Part shown: piece after piece, positions 12,901 to 21,500 of the stretch | Position numbering within the stretch: the first letter of the stretch is position 1 | How the letters are laid out: the number at the start of each line of letters is the position of its first letter | NCBI RefSeq assembly: GCF_035083965.1 | Contig: NC_089724.1 | Span: 1,514,501 to 1,578,500 of the forward strand | Source: Branchiostoma lanceolatum | Lineage: Eukaryota; Chordata; Leptocardii; Amphioxiformes; Branchiostomatidae | Length of the DNA stretch: 64,000 bases | Direction: 5' to 3' | Notes under the pieces: model-generated | The model's input: only the letters and a program-made list of their open reading frames with translations | What the model was told of the DNA's origin: nothing | Database searches by the model: none | Position numbers and translations under genes: made by a program

Positions 12901-15518
12901 CTCCAAGCAGAGGTAAGAACCGGTGTATATTCGACGTATTTTCGCGGTCTTTCTACTTTTCCAACATAAAACGGAAAAGTAGAAAGACGTATAAAATACC
13001 GCGAAAATACGTCGAAAACCCCCGGATCTTGGTGTGTTTGCCTTGGGAGTGTTCAGTACAGTAACCAGTTACTAGTAACGTTATATTTTTTCTGCACCAT
13101 ATTTGCGAATGATTTGCGAATGTTGCTAATTTTGTTGGAGAAACAATATTGTCTTGAAAGTGTTTTATGTAACGATTTTATATATAAATATGATTATATG
13201 TACGCCGACAGCAGTTTAAAATTGTGAACGTACTGTACATTGGTCTTTTAATTCAGTGTATGTAAACTGCGAAAAGCCAATAAAATACATCTTACATCTT
13301 ACATCTTACATCTTACCTCTGCTTGGAGAATGGTATAAAGTATTAACATGTATATATACAGAGGTGAATGCGGTGGTTGGGTACAAAGAGATTTTTTTTC
13401 AGTGACTTACCAACCTGATGAAACTTTTCATGGAGATCATGAAGATATAGATCTCCTCGTACCTACAGGTGAGCCGCCGTCCGTGCACCCTGAAGACGGT
13501 GGGTCGGCTGTTCTGGCAGACCGGGTTCGGGTTCTTCCTGCCGAAGGACTCCCCGTACGTGGTGGAGTTCAACAGGGCCATCCTCCGGGCAGAGGAGCAG
13601 GGCGTCACCGGGGAGCTCGACCACAAGTGGTGAGTTACCGCAGACCGTATGTGGTGAGTTGCATATCCTGTACCGCTAATGCAAGCGTCACACTTCTAAA
13701 GGCGCGGGCAGTTTTCGAGAACGGAAAATATGATAAAAAGACAACAAAGCACACGAAAGATTGAAAATGAAGATGGCGATCAAGGTGATGATGATAATAA
13801 ATCTTATCATTACGATGATGATAATGATGCTGATGGCTATGATGGTTATGGCAATAGTGATGATGAAGTGATGAAAGCGATGATTGATTTGATTTGATTT
13901 ATTCGACTGTAAAAAGCGATGGTGAGGATGAATAAGACGATGATGATGAAGACACCGACGATGATGGTAATGATAATGATGATGGCTATGACGGCTATGA
14001 TGATTATGATGATGATGGTGGTGATGGTGACGATGATGGTGATGGCGATGGTATCATAAAGGCAATGATGATGATGATGAAGAAAATGACGATGATGAAG
14101 GCGATGATGATGATGATGATGACGAATTTTATGTTTTATCGATCCAGGATCAGAAGCCAGGAATGCGACGGAAGTGCGGAGTCCAACCTGGGTTCAGAGG
14201 TGATCGGCCTGCAGGACTTGCTGGGCGTGTTTGTGCTGGTGTACGGAGGCATGGGGCTCGGCCTCCTCGCGCTCGTGGGGGAGTTCATCTACGCATGTGC
14301 GCAGGACGTCACGAGGAGCCCGGATGTAAGCGCGCACAAGTTTCTGAAATTACACTTAGATAATATGGTGCATATGCCATGAACTACGTCACATAACGTT
14401 GAATATATTCACGGAACGTTTGCAACAACTATGATATGAATACTTCTGTTGGCCTTTCCGTATTGCAAACGGAGAATGTAAACAGCTACCTATTATTTAC
14501 TTAGAAGATGAATAAAAATGTCACCTTGATACGTATTTCATAATATCTGAATCCCGACCTTCTCCAGGCAATGGCCGGGTGGTCAGGAAGGTCCGCCAAA
14601 ATATATTACTCAAGCAACTGGATAAGATTTTGAAACAGTCAGACGTTTCAGACAGTATCCACTGTCTTTCGTCAGTGACTAACGATAGGACTGAGAACAC
14701 CAGGTTTTATACCAAAACTCTGAATAGACAGGAAGGTCGTCTGTTGTTGAAAGTTGGTTGGCGAGGTTGCCTACTGTCTTTAAAAAAGTCATAGGCTGTG
14801 CCAGCTATGAATTTTGAAAAATCAAACTCTGAGAATCATATTCCCCCAGAAACGGTACTAGAAACGGATTCGAACTGGAGCTAGAATAAGATGGATTCCA
14901 GGCCAAGCCCAGCGCCGTGGTCGGGAGAAAAGTTGTGGGGAGGTCCTGAATGTTTATGATTGAGTTAAAACCATTGGCGGTAGGCCACCGAGTTTTTGTT
15001 GAAATGGGTATTACCTTGCTGTAATCACTCTGAACTTGGCATGTCCAGAACACGAGCTGTCAAAACAGGAAGTTCCGCTGCAGTACCTGAGAAAGTCGCT
15101 AGGGGGCACAGAATCTTATCATTTCCAGCCAGGTCTCATTAATTCTCAAGAATAAACAAAGGTTCAAACCTACCACATATCAAATATCAAGACAATCCAT
15201 CCAAGCCTTCTCGATACAAACATACAATGATACATACACACTCACATACAAACGCTACCGAAAACAAAACCTTCTTGGCTAAGGTAATCATTTCCCATCA
15301 CCTGTTCCCCCTTCGCTCCGCAGAAGCCCAGAACGCTGCGGGAAGCGGTGGCGATGCGGCTGTGGAGTGTCGTGTCCCCCCTGTCTAACCTACTGTCCCC
15401 CCGACGGATCACCTCTAACTCCACCAACGCTTCAAACTATGCAGACTGCGAGGAGGGATTTCAGCTGCAGTTCCTCTCGCAGACGCCAGATGTCCCCACC
15501 TCCCAAACAGCTTACTAG
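584..15518 (+). CDS. Ionotropic glutamate receptor, C-terminal two thirds (9 exons; 5' part lies outside the window)
   Basis: Ligand-gated cation channel of the plasma membrane; 461 residues are visible. Exons: 584-726, 8727-8845, 9414-9530, 10244-10380, 10970-11103, 12145-12348, 13469-13629, 14148-14325, 15324-15518. All joins keep frame with GT-AG introns, and the stop is TAG. Domains in order are ligand-binding lobe S1 (GFCMDLLAWMSSELGFTYE), M1, pore loop M2 ending LPRSLSG, M3 with the family signature TYTANLAAFLT, lobe S2 (TEYTYGAVEP onward), M4, and a cytoplasmic tail of about 65 residues. The S1 arginine that holds the ligand carboxylate is kept in TSRRQEVGDF. In S2 the Ser-Thr pair is Ser-Ser, and the acidic ligand residue is Asp, as in NMDA-type subunits. 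The position aligned with the Q/R editing site of AMPA receptors is Leu. The amino-terminal domain must lie upstream. The subclass is uncertain; a cephalochordate-specific class is possible. Confidence 0.9.
1352..1663 (+). CDS. LINE ORF1, 3' fragment (nucleic-acid-binding gag-like protein)
   Basis: About 103 codons remain. The protein (GVQLSFVRVMNSRQKDIAFA, FWPKGVRCREWM) resembles the C-terminal part of ORF1 proteins of invertebrate LINEs, which coat the element RNA. The true start is lost in the truncation, so the first Met here is not the native one. It overlaps the ORF2 start by about 26 bases in another frame. Confidence 0.6.
   Translation: MILKYAQSKGVQLSFVRVMNSRQKDIAFARINVLLHQAHMVVKEDFWPKGVRCREWMSERRYKSKGDNTEDGGERNQATHLNGPGKRNGEAQKLSLENARVQQ
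1638..5159 (+). CDS. LINE ORF2: AP-like endonuclease plus reverse transcriptase, 1173 aa
   Basis: This enzyme nicks target DNA and copies element RNA by target-primed reverse transcription. The N-terminal endonuclease carries GDFNADMG near residue 166, STIDHILVP, and MSDHNP. The reverse transcriptase has the conserved aspartate in LDTKKAYD (about residue 648) and the catalytic ADDICLLA near residue 749. The residue before ADD is Leu, where Tyr or Phe is usual. A C-terminal Cys-Cys-His-Cys finger reads CPTCDATTTDIVGHLVSSC near residue 1075. The frame is open throughout, so it may be functional. The exact clade was not determined; CR1/Jockey-like layout is my best guess. Confidence 0.93.
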   Translation: MKMPEFSSKTHADVTLSVGCYNCRGITTSIPFITEYLQDIDILAISEHWLYPQATSALDNLLMTHRGWGKADSKLTEHTTSHWRRGQGGVAFLWKTSIDYAVHKLEDGNDRIIGIRVQQKNGQKLFLFAVYFPDSTKPIEEYREQIDYVREMYRKYESEGNVIFLGDFNADMGRSGGPRGRGSSSKLGDELIDITLELDLVSLNLSHLCKGPLETFQGSGDRQSTIDHILVPCSLLADTIGCEVMDYNELNMSDHNPIIAQFSNKLREWKESSPDPRLNWEGVRSQPTENTYKRRVCQRLQSAPVPTEKSQEAIEDELSLITTVLKRAAEETLPTKTIRRHQKPYWSATLTDCHEKQVKSWLLWKEAGKPRGKGNPLYADYKSSKGQFRTELREAKLLHEAKENEELASLASTDDKKFWRRVRQRKGKKDQPQAVKVGEQLITDPAEVRETWAKHFEMLGNEQEEEGRLFDDNHKKIIEDEVKSMEKESHSNAEVILDEPFTVAEVASICRTLKNNKRGGRDGLTYEHLKYAGEVLWARLTYLFNAIRESEHIPEAFKKGLKVPLLKQNKTNKADLDSHRGITLLPVISKVWESLLFNRLKPWLKSRGLPHELQSGGQLGCSNLTTAYMVQEIVNHYQERSGTVYGCFLDTKKAYDTVWIDGMLYKIYKAGIDSKLWRLLRHMHIGSKFSVLLDGRESREFVTTRGVNQGGILSLTCFLLANNDIHDVLQLQGSGVSIGGMYCGSPALADDICLLAGTRRGLQGMINTIADYGRRWRFQFAPNKSQCIVFTQGNHRMHRINTDPEWVMGASEIPEARTVTHVGIQHSSNTTSAAAIESACRKGKGRISAILSTGLEGHTPNPLVTKILYHTIVIPSMLHGCELWYPTQTDLMKLERVHRGGVKRMQNMHPQTGTRESLGALGMHTLKAIMDKHKLCFFGRLANLPCTALAKKVFLFRLYSHILARPCRTTRGFISDSFRAAEDYGLTEFLERYWQTVEFPTKMEWKQIVKRAVSAKEESEWVSAHSHQPRSFRVHSTSSEPHKLWSLARKHPKHQKTLQKLVHLSTAPVKHSPKQCPTCDATTTDIVGHLVSSCVTFNNLRDSLADAATDKLGIRVMASVHQQPDERFTEIMLGADIVEDEIDPDIWEDYMITVAGLLYPLATLALKHVDFRR
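5382..5794 (+). repeat. Tandemly duplicated LINE 3' terminus
   Basis: The last roughly 205 bp of the LINE 3' UTR occurs twice, head to tail, at 5382-5588 and 5589-5794. Both copies share GATTCACTG, ACCAGTACCGAAC, the GTATATATGCAG block and GGAATAAAGAAAGGAAA. The two differ by scattered substitutions, so the duplication is not brand new. Confidence 0.8.
6435..7463 (+). mobile_element. Second, more truncated LINE copy (related subfamily)
   Basis: The open stretch 6430-6909 is homologous to the C-terminus of ORF2 in the element at 1332-5794: PHKLWTLARQQPEYQ, CPTCHDPTEDLVGHLV, EQPDERFTEVMLGAEIVEE. The similarity is clear but moderate, so it is a different subfamily. It lacks the endonuclease and RT core. 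It has its own 3' UTR ending GGAGGAATAAAGTACAAG. It too landed in the GAAT spacer of the exon-derived array. Confidence 0.85.
9877..9978 (+). repeat. (CA)n microsatellite
   Basis: About 100 bp of CA repeats with occasional AA or AT interruptions, in the intron between the M1 and M2 exons of the glutamate receptor. Confidence 0.97.
10079..10219. mobile_element. Foldback MITE with 8-bp target duplication CATCTTCC (hAT-like)
   Basis: Two near-perfect inverted arms of about 60 bp start TAATCTCCAAGCAGATCC and enclose a short loop. The octamer CATCTTCC flanks both ends (10071-10078 and 10220-10227). Eight-base duplications point to hAT-type transposition. The right end sits only 24 bases before the acceptor of the M2 exon, so the duplicated octamer now lies in the polypyrimidine region of that splice site. 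Confidence 0.85.
10465..10554. mobile_element. Small MITE, CTAGCCTG termini, 8-bp target duplication ACTGAATG
   Basis: A 90-bp element with ends CTAGCCTG and CAGGCTAG, flanked by ACTGAATG on both sides (10457-10464 and 10555-10562). A relative with the same body (GTGTTTACACAAGCTCTC) lies at 38747-38846. Confidence 0.8.
11053..11753 (+). repeat. Exon-edge tandem array: M3 exon 3' end plus donor, 55-bp unit, about 13 copies
   Basis: The unit runs GTCAGCAGTGCGGAGAGC through CTCACACAG and the donor GTAG. It equals the last 51 coding bases of exon 10970-11103 plus the first bases of the intron. Each copy therefore carries a full donor CACACAG/GTAGGT. One copy has CTCGTCACATAG and several have TACATCAG. 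The period of 55 is not a multiple of three, so use of the next donor would shift the frame. Confidence 0.95.
12395..12600 (+). mobile_element. tRNA-like SINE fragment
   Basis: A tRNA-like head with a B-box-like GAGTTCGAACCCC is followed by the body CCTTGGGAAAGGCATTTTAC and ACTTTCCTCAC. The same body recurs at 33600-33670, supporting a SINE family. Confidence 0.6.
12896..13332. mobile_element. MITE with 8-bp target duplication GTATAAAG
   Basis: The ends are TTACTCTCCAAGCAGAGGTA and its inverse, flanked by GTATAAAG at 12888-12895 and 13333-13340. A nested hairpin near 12930-13015 has arms around TCGACGTATTTTCGCGGT. The terminal motif CTCCAAGCAGA is shared with the foldback at 10079. Confidence 0.85.
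13765..14135 (+). repeat. GAT/GATGAT low-complexity tract
   Basis: Degenerate GAT-rich sequence fills the intron immediately before the M4 exon of the receptor. It ends about 12 bases before the acceptor. Confidence 0.9.
14575..14790 (+). repeat. Dispersed repeat related to a Penelope-like element terminus
   Basis: Contains TTACTCAAGCAACTGGATAA and the GTTTCAGACAGTATCC...GTCAGTGACTAACG stem-loop seen in six other places in the window. One of those (28300-28830) is joined to a GIY-YIG-type retroelement coding remnant. Confidence 0.65.
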
Positions 15519-15683
15519 TATCAGAAGAATCTTGTTTAATGATATACTGGACAGGAACATATTATATAGTCTCATTGATATGACGTCTTGTTTTCCCCGT
15601 TAATTGTTTGGTTTATTGGCTAGCTGGCCAACAAAATACTACAAAATTTATGTACATGTAACGCGTTTACCTCCGATATGTAA

Positions 15684-15689
15684 AATAAA
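15684..15689 (+). terminator. Candidate poly(A) signal of the glutamate receptor gene
   Basis: AATAAA lies 166 bases after the TAG stop and is the first AATAAA after it. There is no transcript evidence. Confidence 0.4.
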
Positions 15690-15744
15690 CAATATAAAGG
15701 GAGAAGCGAGATGAGATGTGCTGTTTTTCTTAACAATTTCTATA

Positions 15745-15797
<53 letters not shown>

Positions 15798-15849
15798 CGT
15801 TTTTAACTTGAGACAATTAAAACGGGTGCATGGTACTGTTTAGTGTAAA

Positions 15850-16075
15850 AGGGGAAATACGCGGGATTTAATTTCGCGGTAGAGAGAAAATGGAATGTTC
15901 GCGGTGGTTTCAACTTTGCGGTTGAAACAGTCATGAATGGTTTTACTACGGTAAATTGAACAAAAAAAAAAAGAATGATCGCTGTGGTTTTAACTTCGCC
16001 ATGAAGACGCCGCCAGGAAAAACGCGAAAAATAAAACTACCGCGAAAATTATACAGTATACAGTAATTTTTCCCT
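15850..16075. mobile_element. MITE of the TACTGTAAATGCA / TTCGCGGT family
   Basis: TTTCGCGGTAGAGAG and ACCGCGAAAATTATAC face each other. The same family occurs at 36300-36415 and 52452-52651, with a partial copy at 24250-24290. Confidence 0.6.
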
Positions 16076-17536
16076 AACCGCCCATCACGCGTTCACCGCA
16101 TCCAACCGACACAGACGGCTACGAATAAAAAAGTGATCAAAGTTCTTCACAATAAAACGGAAAATGTGTACCCACCACGAAGTTTTATTGTACGACAAAA
16201 TTTTAAAAAGACTTGTTAATGGCATTTTGCGTGTGAATGCGGCGTCACAAGGCTAGGATACGGTTATTCCGTCGCGTGTGTGTGCGGTGGTGACCTTGGT
16301 AGCACGCAGAATGCTGAAGACAGGACGTCAGACAGGTAACATCATGTCAGGTGGGACTTAAGGGCAGCTCAAGGAACCACGCGACGTCTTCTTATCGTCT
16401 TCACCTCCCTAAAGAAGGTACGAACAAGTCTGAGAGTCGCCAAGGTCAAGTTTGTGTCTCCGTTATTGATCTAAGATTCTTAATGTTGTGGCCTGTATCC
16501 CGGAAACCGGATAGGGGTGTGGCCTGGCGGCCGGTATACTGATATACGTACACTGATACGGGACGGTATACATGTGCGGCCTTTAAATGTCAATGTCAAT
16601 ATCAGATACTGAGTCTGGCATGCCTGGTTAATTTTTCAATCGGGAAACCGGGCTCGGAATAATGTGGTGATTTGTTTTAACGTTAGAGAGAGAGAGAGAG
16701 GGAGGGCATGCAAGTCATGTTTCAGGCCGGTTGAAAAGTAAACGGTCCTCCTGCTAAACACACACGCCGAGCCGAACATGCGTGGAATGTCGATTCATGG
16801 AGAAAAAAAAAATGGTGTTCAAACCTCCTTCTCGTCAGGTTCTTTTGTGCGAGAATATAGAGACATAAACCTAATGTGTCTGAAAATGAATTGAGTTTGG
16901 AAGCATGTCAAAGGAAACGTGGGGGAAAGTCGCATGCCGACTTCACGCCCCCCTCCCCCATCATCAGATCTTGTACTAAACGATCGCCCATAATTTCCTG
17001 CAGTACTGATATTTAGACCTATCGTTATGTCTGGTAATTTATTCCTAGTTCCCGGTACCTGGCCGGGTTTTCTTGTATCGAAATAGGGAGCGGGAAAAGA
17101 AGAGAAGCTAAATAAACTTCCGTCTGCGTGATATGCAGACTAATATGAACTAGAACTAGACAACGTGCCTCCCCCCCCCCCTTTTTTAGTGGGTCATGTC
17201 AGTGTGAGGGATTGACAATAGCCAAGTGCAGACATGTTGGGCATAACGATTATTGTCGTGCCCAACATGTCGTGCAGTTGGCTACTATCAATCACGTTAA
17301 CCTGAAATATTCAGGAAGGTGGATAAATTTGTGTCGTATTAGATCTTACAGCAAATGTATCATACATAATTGATGAGATACAATCATAATTTTCAGTGCC
17401 TTGAATCAGAGTCTGATTATGATAATAAGTTGGCTGGAACGCAGCCAGGTTTGGAACTGGTTTGGTGACTGTTACTAGTGTTAGATTTGACTCATGCCTG
17501 AGGCTACTGCAGGGCTCGAAATTCCTTTTTGGAAAT

Positions 17537-17854
17537 GGGTATGCCTAAACACCTCACCAGACCTCACCCGACCTCACCCGACCTCACCCGACCTCATCCG
17601 AGTCTAAAATGCAGTGTATACGGGGCAGGGATATTATTTGACGTTCTGGATACGTTAAATATGCAATTATGAATGCAAAACAAGCAGCAAACTCTAAGTA
17701 TTTACCAGTTTTTATAAGTAAAGGGAGGTCAAGATGGACTACATACTACGTGCGTGTATTCGAGGCAGAAAAACACTCGTCAAATAATGTCCCTGCGCCA
17801 TATACACTGCATTGTAGACTCGGATGAGGTCGGGTGAGGTGTTTAGGCATACCG
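17537..17854. mobile_element. Foldback element nested in an older repeat, target duplication TTTGGAAAT
   Basis: Long inverted arms (GGGTATGCCTAAACACCTCA and its inverse) enclose about 160 bp. The left arm carries a four-fold ACCTCACCCG run that the right arm lacks. TTTGGAAAT flanks both ends (17528-17536 and 17855-17863). The host sequence is a repeat with GGTGCACC blocks. Confidence 0.8.
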
Positions 17855-18517
17855 TTTGGAAATATGTGCACTGGTGCACCCAACCAAAAAAAAAATAGGT
17901 GCACAGAAAGAATTTTGGGTGCACCACATAGAATAAAGTTGAATGTCAGCGAAGCATATAATTACAAAGTTTAATGTTACTGCCTCTCTTAAGAAATTCA
18001 TTTCTTGGATAGCAGATTTTTTTTTAATTCTAGCAAAAAACAATCATGAAAACAGAAGGCTGGGGTAAAAACTTGCACCTAACCCTGTTTATATTACTCC
18101 CTGAAATTGTGTACACCAGAGTACAAACTTTCCTCTGAGATTCTGTTTTCATGTTGATTTTCCAATCTAGCATTTTTCTAAAAATTCTGTTAACCAAGTA
18201 ATTAGAATGGTGTGGCCTTAGTTGAGTATCGATTACTAGTATCTAAAGTAACTGTTAATCCCAGATTGGTAATCAAATAGATAGTAATTGATGTACCAAC
18301 ATTTGCACATTTGCCACCAAAAGACCAAATTTTTTTGTTCAAATTCTTTTTTTGTTAGACCACAGGAGCTGTACTGACATGTCTGACCAATGTTATATAT
18401 TGTGTTGACACAATACTGTATTAATTTCCCACAATGTATTAATTTCCCACAATACTTACTTATTTTCCTTTTGTATCTGACCAATGTTGTAACTTGTCCA
18501 GTACAGAAACCTGCGCC

Positions 18518-21500
18518 ATGTCGTCTATCGTGGACTTCTACCGCGGGAAGACGATCCTGGTGACCGGCGCGACCGGGTTCATGGGGAAGGTTCTGGTGGA
18601 GAAGCTGCTCCGAGCCTGCCCAGACGTGGAGAGGCTGTACCTGATGGTACGACACAAGGCTGGACAGACGCCCACACAGAGGATCAACAGCATCGTGGAG
18701 GGGAAGGTAGGGGAGATCAAATATAGATTGATTGATTGATTGATTGATTGATAGATAGTCTAGTGGAGAAGCTGCTCCGAGCGTGCCCAGACGTGGAGAG
18801 GCTGTACCTGATGTTACGACACAAGGCTGGACAGACGCCCACACAGAGGATCAACAGCATCGTGGAGGGGAAGGTACTAGTAGGGGAGATCTAATTATTT
18901 ATGATTCCTTCACACATCAGTTCTGTAAATCACTTGGCGTCACCGTGAAGTTAAAGGTCAGTGAAAATGTCCATTTTCCTTACATCGTAAAATTTTGCAA
19001 CCGTGAAGGTAAAGTGAATTAGGATTACAGTATAGTACATGTACATAATCCATCTGAGTAATGAGGCTGTTTTAATGTGCTTGAGCCACCTCCTTGATCA
19101 CGGGACGCCCATTTTACATCCCCTCCAAAAGCTGAATGCAGCTCAAACTGGGATACCCATCCCCAAGTTCAAAAAGGGGCCTCCAAGTTACTAACTAGTT
19201 TGAACCAGGAGCTCAATTGTGAAGCTGCTACCAGCTGAGCTACAGGGTCCTGATTGATTGATTGATTGATAATCTGATTGATTGATTGATTGATTGTGTT
19301 ATGGAGGATCAATGGCAATGTGGAAGGAAAGGTAGGAAAATTAGATATTGATTGAATAATTGATTTGTAATCTGATCGGGCTAGTACTACTACCAGCTTG
19401 GAGGGTGTCAGGGCGTCGTCAGGATAGTAAAAAGAAAGTAGACGCCGTCTTTTTTTCAGCTGGACACCCAGAGGACGCCTTGTTTGTTGTTGAATTGTTG
19501 AGTTATTTGTCAGCTCATTTGTTTAAAGTACTGTAAACAATTAGATTGGTACTGTTCTAGATTCAGGCTTTTAGCTGGGCATCCACAAATTAATCTAATT
19601 AAATGGGGGTGATCAGCATGCTGTTCATCTATTTATTTCCCTCTCTCTCTTGAATTGTACATATTTCCATCGCCATTTATCCTTCTTCCACCCCCCCCCC
19701 CCCTCGACACACACATACACACGCTCCACACCACCACAATTTGTGGATGCCCAGCTAAAAGCCTGAATCTAATTGGATGATGATGTTGGGATCCAAGGGA
19801 TAGTGGAGGTCAAGGTAGGGAGAAATCCAATATAGATTGATTGATAATCTAATTGGTCGAGCGATCATTTGATTGATGATATTAGTATTGAAGGTTGGGA
19901 AAGATCCATGACATTGTGAGAAAGTTCAGAGTATGGACATTACAAACAAGAACATATGATTCGGTTGCAAAGAAATGCAAACGTTAGGATTTTTATGTCC
20001 CTCAAATTCATTAGAAATCCTTTTTTTAAGTAAGAAAAGAAGGAATACCTGACAACTATTAATTCATTCATACCAACCAGGGTTCCAATCACTTGATACT
20101 TTAACTTTAACTTTAACTTCTTTCTGTGCAGCTAGATTTGTCATGATAGGTGCACCAGTACTAGTGCACCTATCCCCTGTTTGAGCCCTGTTCAGAATTC
20201 AGATCAAAATGTTGGCTGTTGAGTGTATATAGATCCTGGTTGTGAATAAAGGATCTTGTCATCCAGTGATTTTCCAACCTGCTGAAATTATTCACAGATA
20301 TCATCATCATCGTTACCCCCCAGATAACCCCGCGAGGAGCAAAGTGGGGGGGGGGGAGGAGGTCCCAGGCTAAGGCGGGCAGGCCTCCAGCCTGGAACGG
20401 TATGACTCAACGGTGGGAGCTGTAACAACCGCGCCAGGCAGGGCGTTCCATTGTGGGATGGTGCGGGGAAAGAACGAGTGTTTGCATGTGTCTGTCCGGG
20501 CGTTGACAGTTTGGAATTTAAGATGGTGACTACCCCGGATGCGCCCCTGACCTGGCTTAAGTAGACTGTCTGCATTTAAATTGATATGATTATAAACGAG
20601 TTTGTAGAAAAGGTGAGGCGGGCGTTCCTCCTCCTTTTGGAGAGAACGGCCACTTCAGGTCATTGAGCATTTCACGATAATTTTCCGCAGTTGTTCGACC
20701 AGCTGCGGCAGCTACAGCCGGACTTCCACGCCAAGCTGCGACCAATCACAAGTGACCTGCTGGAGCCCGACCTGGGGCTCAGCCAATCAGACGAGGAGCT
20801 GCTCGTGTCAAAGGTCAACATCGTGTTCCATTCCGCCGCCATGGTGAAGTTCCAGGAACACCTCAAGTAAGGGCAGCCGGGCTGTTTCATTTTAGATATT
20901 CAAAAGGGGGTGGTCAGCATGCTGTTATCGGACTGTTCCATGTCAGATATTTGAATGGGGGTGTGCTGTTCTAGTGTTCTATTTATTTCCCTCCCTGCCC
21001 TTCTCTTATCTTTTATGATTCATTCCTCTCTCTTGAATTGTGCACATTTTTATCGCCTTTTTATCCTTCTCCCGAGCCTCAGAGTTGTGTGTTCAAATCC
21101 TGCATTGTTGTGCCTGCTTGCAGACAGAGAAAGACTAGTATTGATCTAAGAGTAGTACAAGAAGTCCTGTAGAGCCAATACAATAGTGAAAGTCAATTTT
21201 CAAACCAGTTTAGCTTGCTTAAGTGCTACACTTCCACTGCTGTTGGTGACAGAGAATCAGACTCTTTGTACAGTATCTAAAGGTTCATTAAACCAGAGAA
21301 ATTTTTTTGACAAGCACAATGAACAGTACCATGTCTGGTGGGCAGTATTGGCTGGGATTGGAACTCCCAACCACTTGGTCCAGAGACAGTGTCGCTAACC
21401 ACTGGACTATACATGTTATAACATGTCATCATCAACATGTCTTTATTGCCCCCCTTTCCCAGATACTCGCTGCAGATGAACGTGCTGGCCACACAGAGAC

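Larger units (their letters stand above)
15519..18517. other. Intergenic region between receptor and reductase genes
   Basis: No gene is visible. It holds a (TA)n tract at 15746-15796, a CGCGGT-type MITE at about 15850-16075, a 66-bp hairpin at 17219-17284 (arms TAGCCAAGTGCAGACATG), a foldback at 17537-17854, and the right half of a MITE ending GTGTGGCCTTA near 18220. The reductase promoter and 5' UTR should lie in the last few hundred bases. Confidence 0.6.
18763..19850 (+). repeat. Exon-edge duplications of reductase exon 1 (3' part plus donor), one fresh and two decayed copies
   Basis: The last 111 bases of exon 1 and its donor recur at 18763-18873, nearly identical (CTGATGTTACGA for CTGATGGTACGA). 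Decayed copies of the exon end plus donor and the GATTGATT tail lie at 19303-19355 and 19789-19850. A (GATT)n tract follows each. The fresh copy has only a weak acceptor-like TCTAG before it. Confidence 0.85.
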
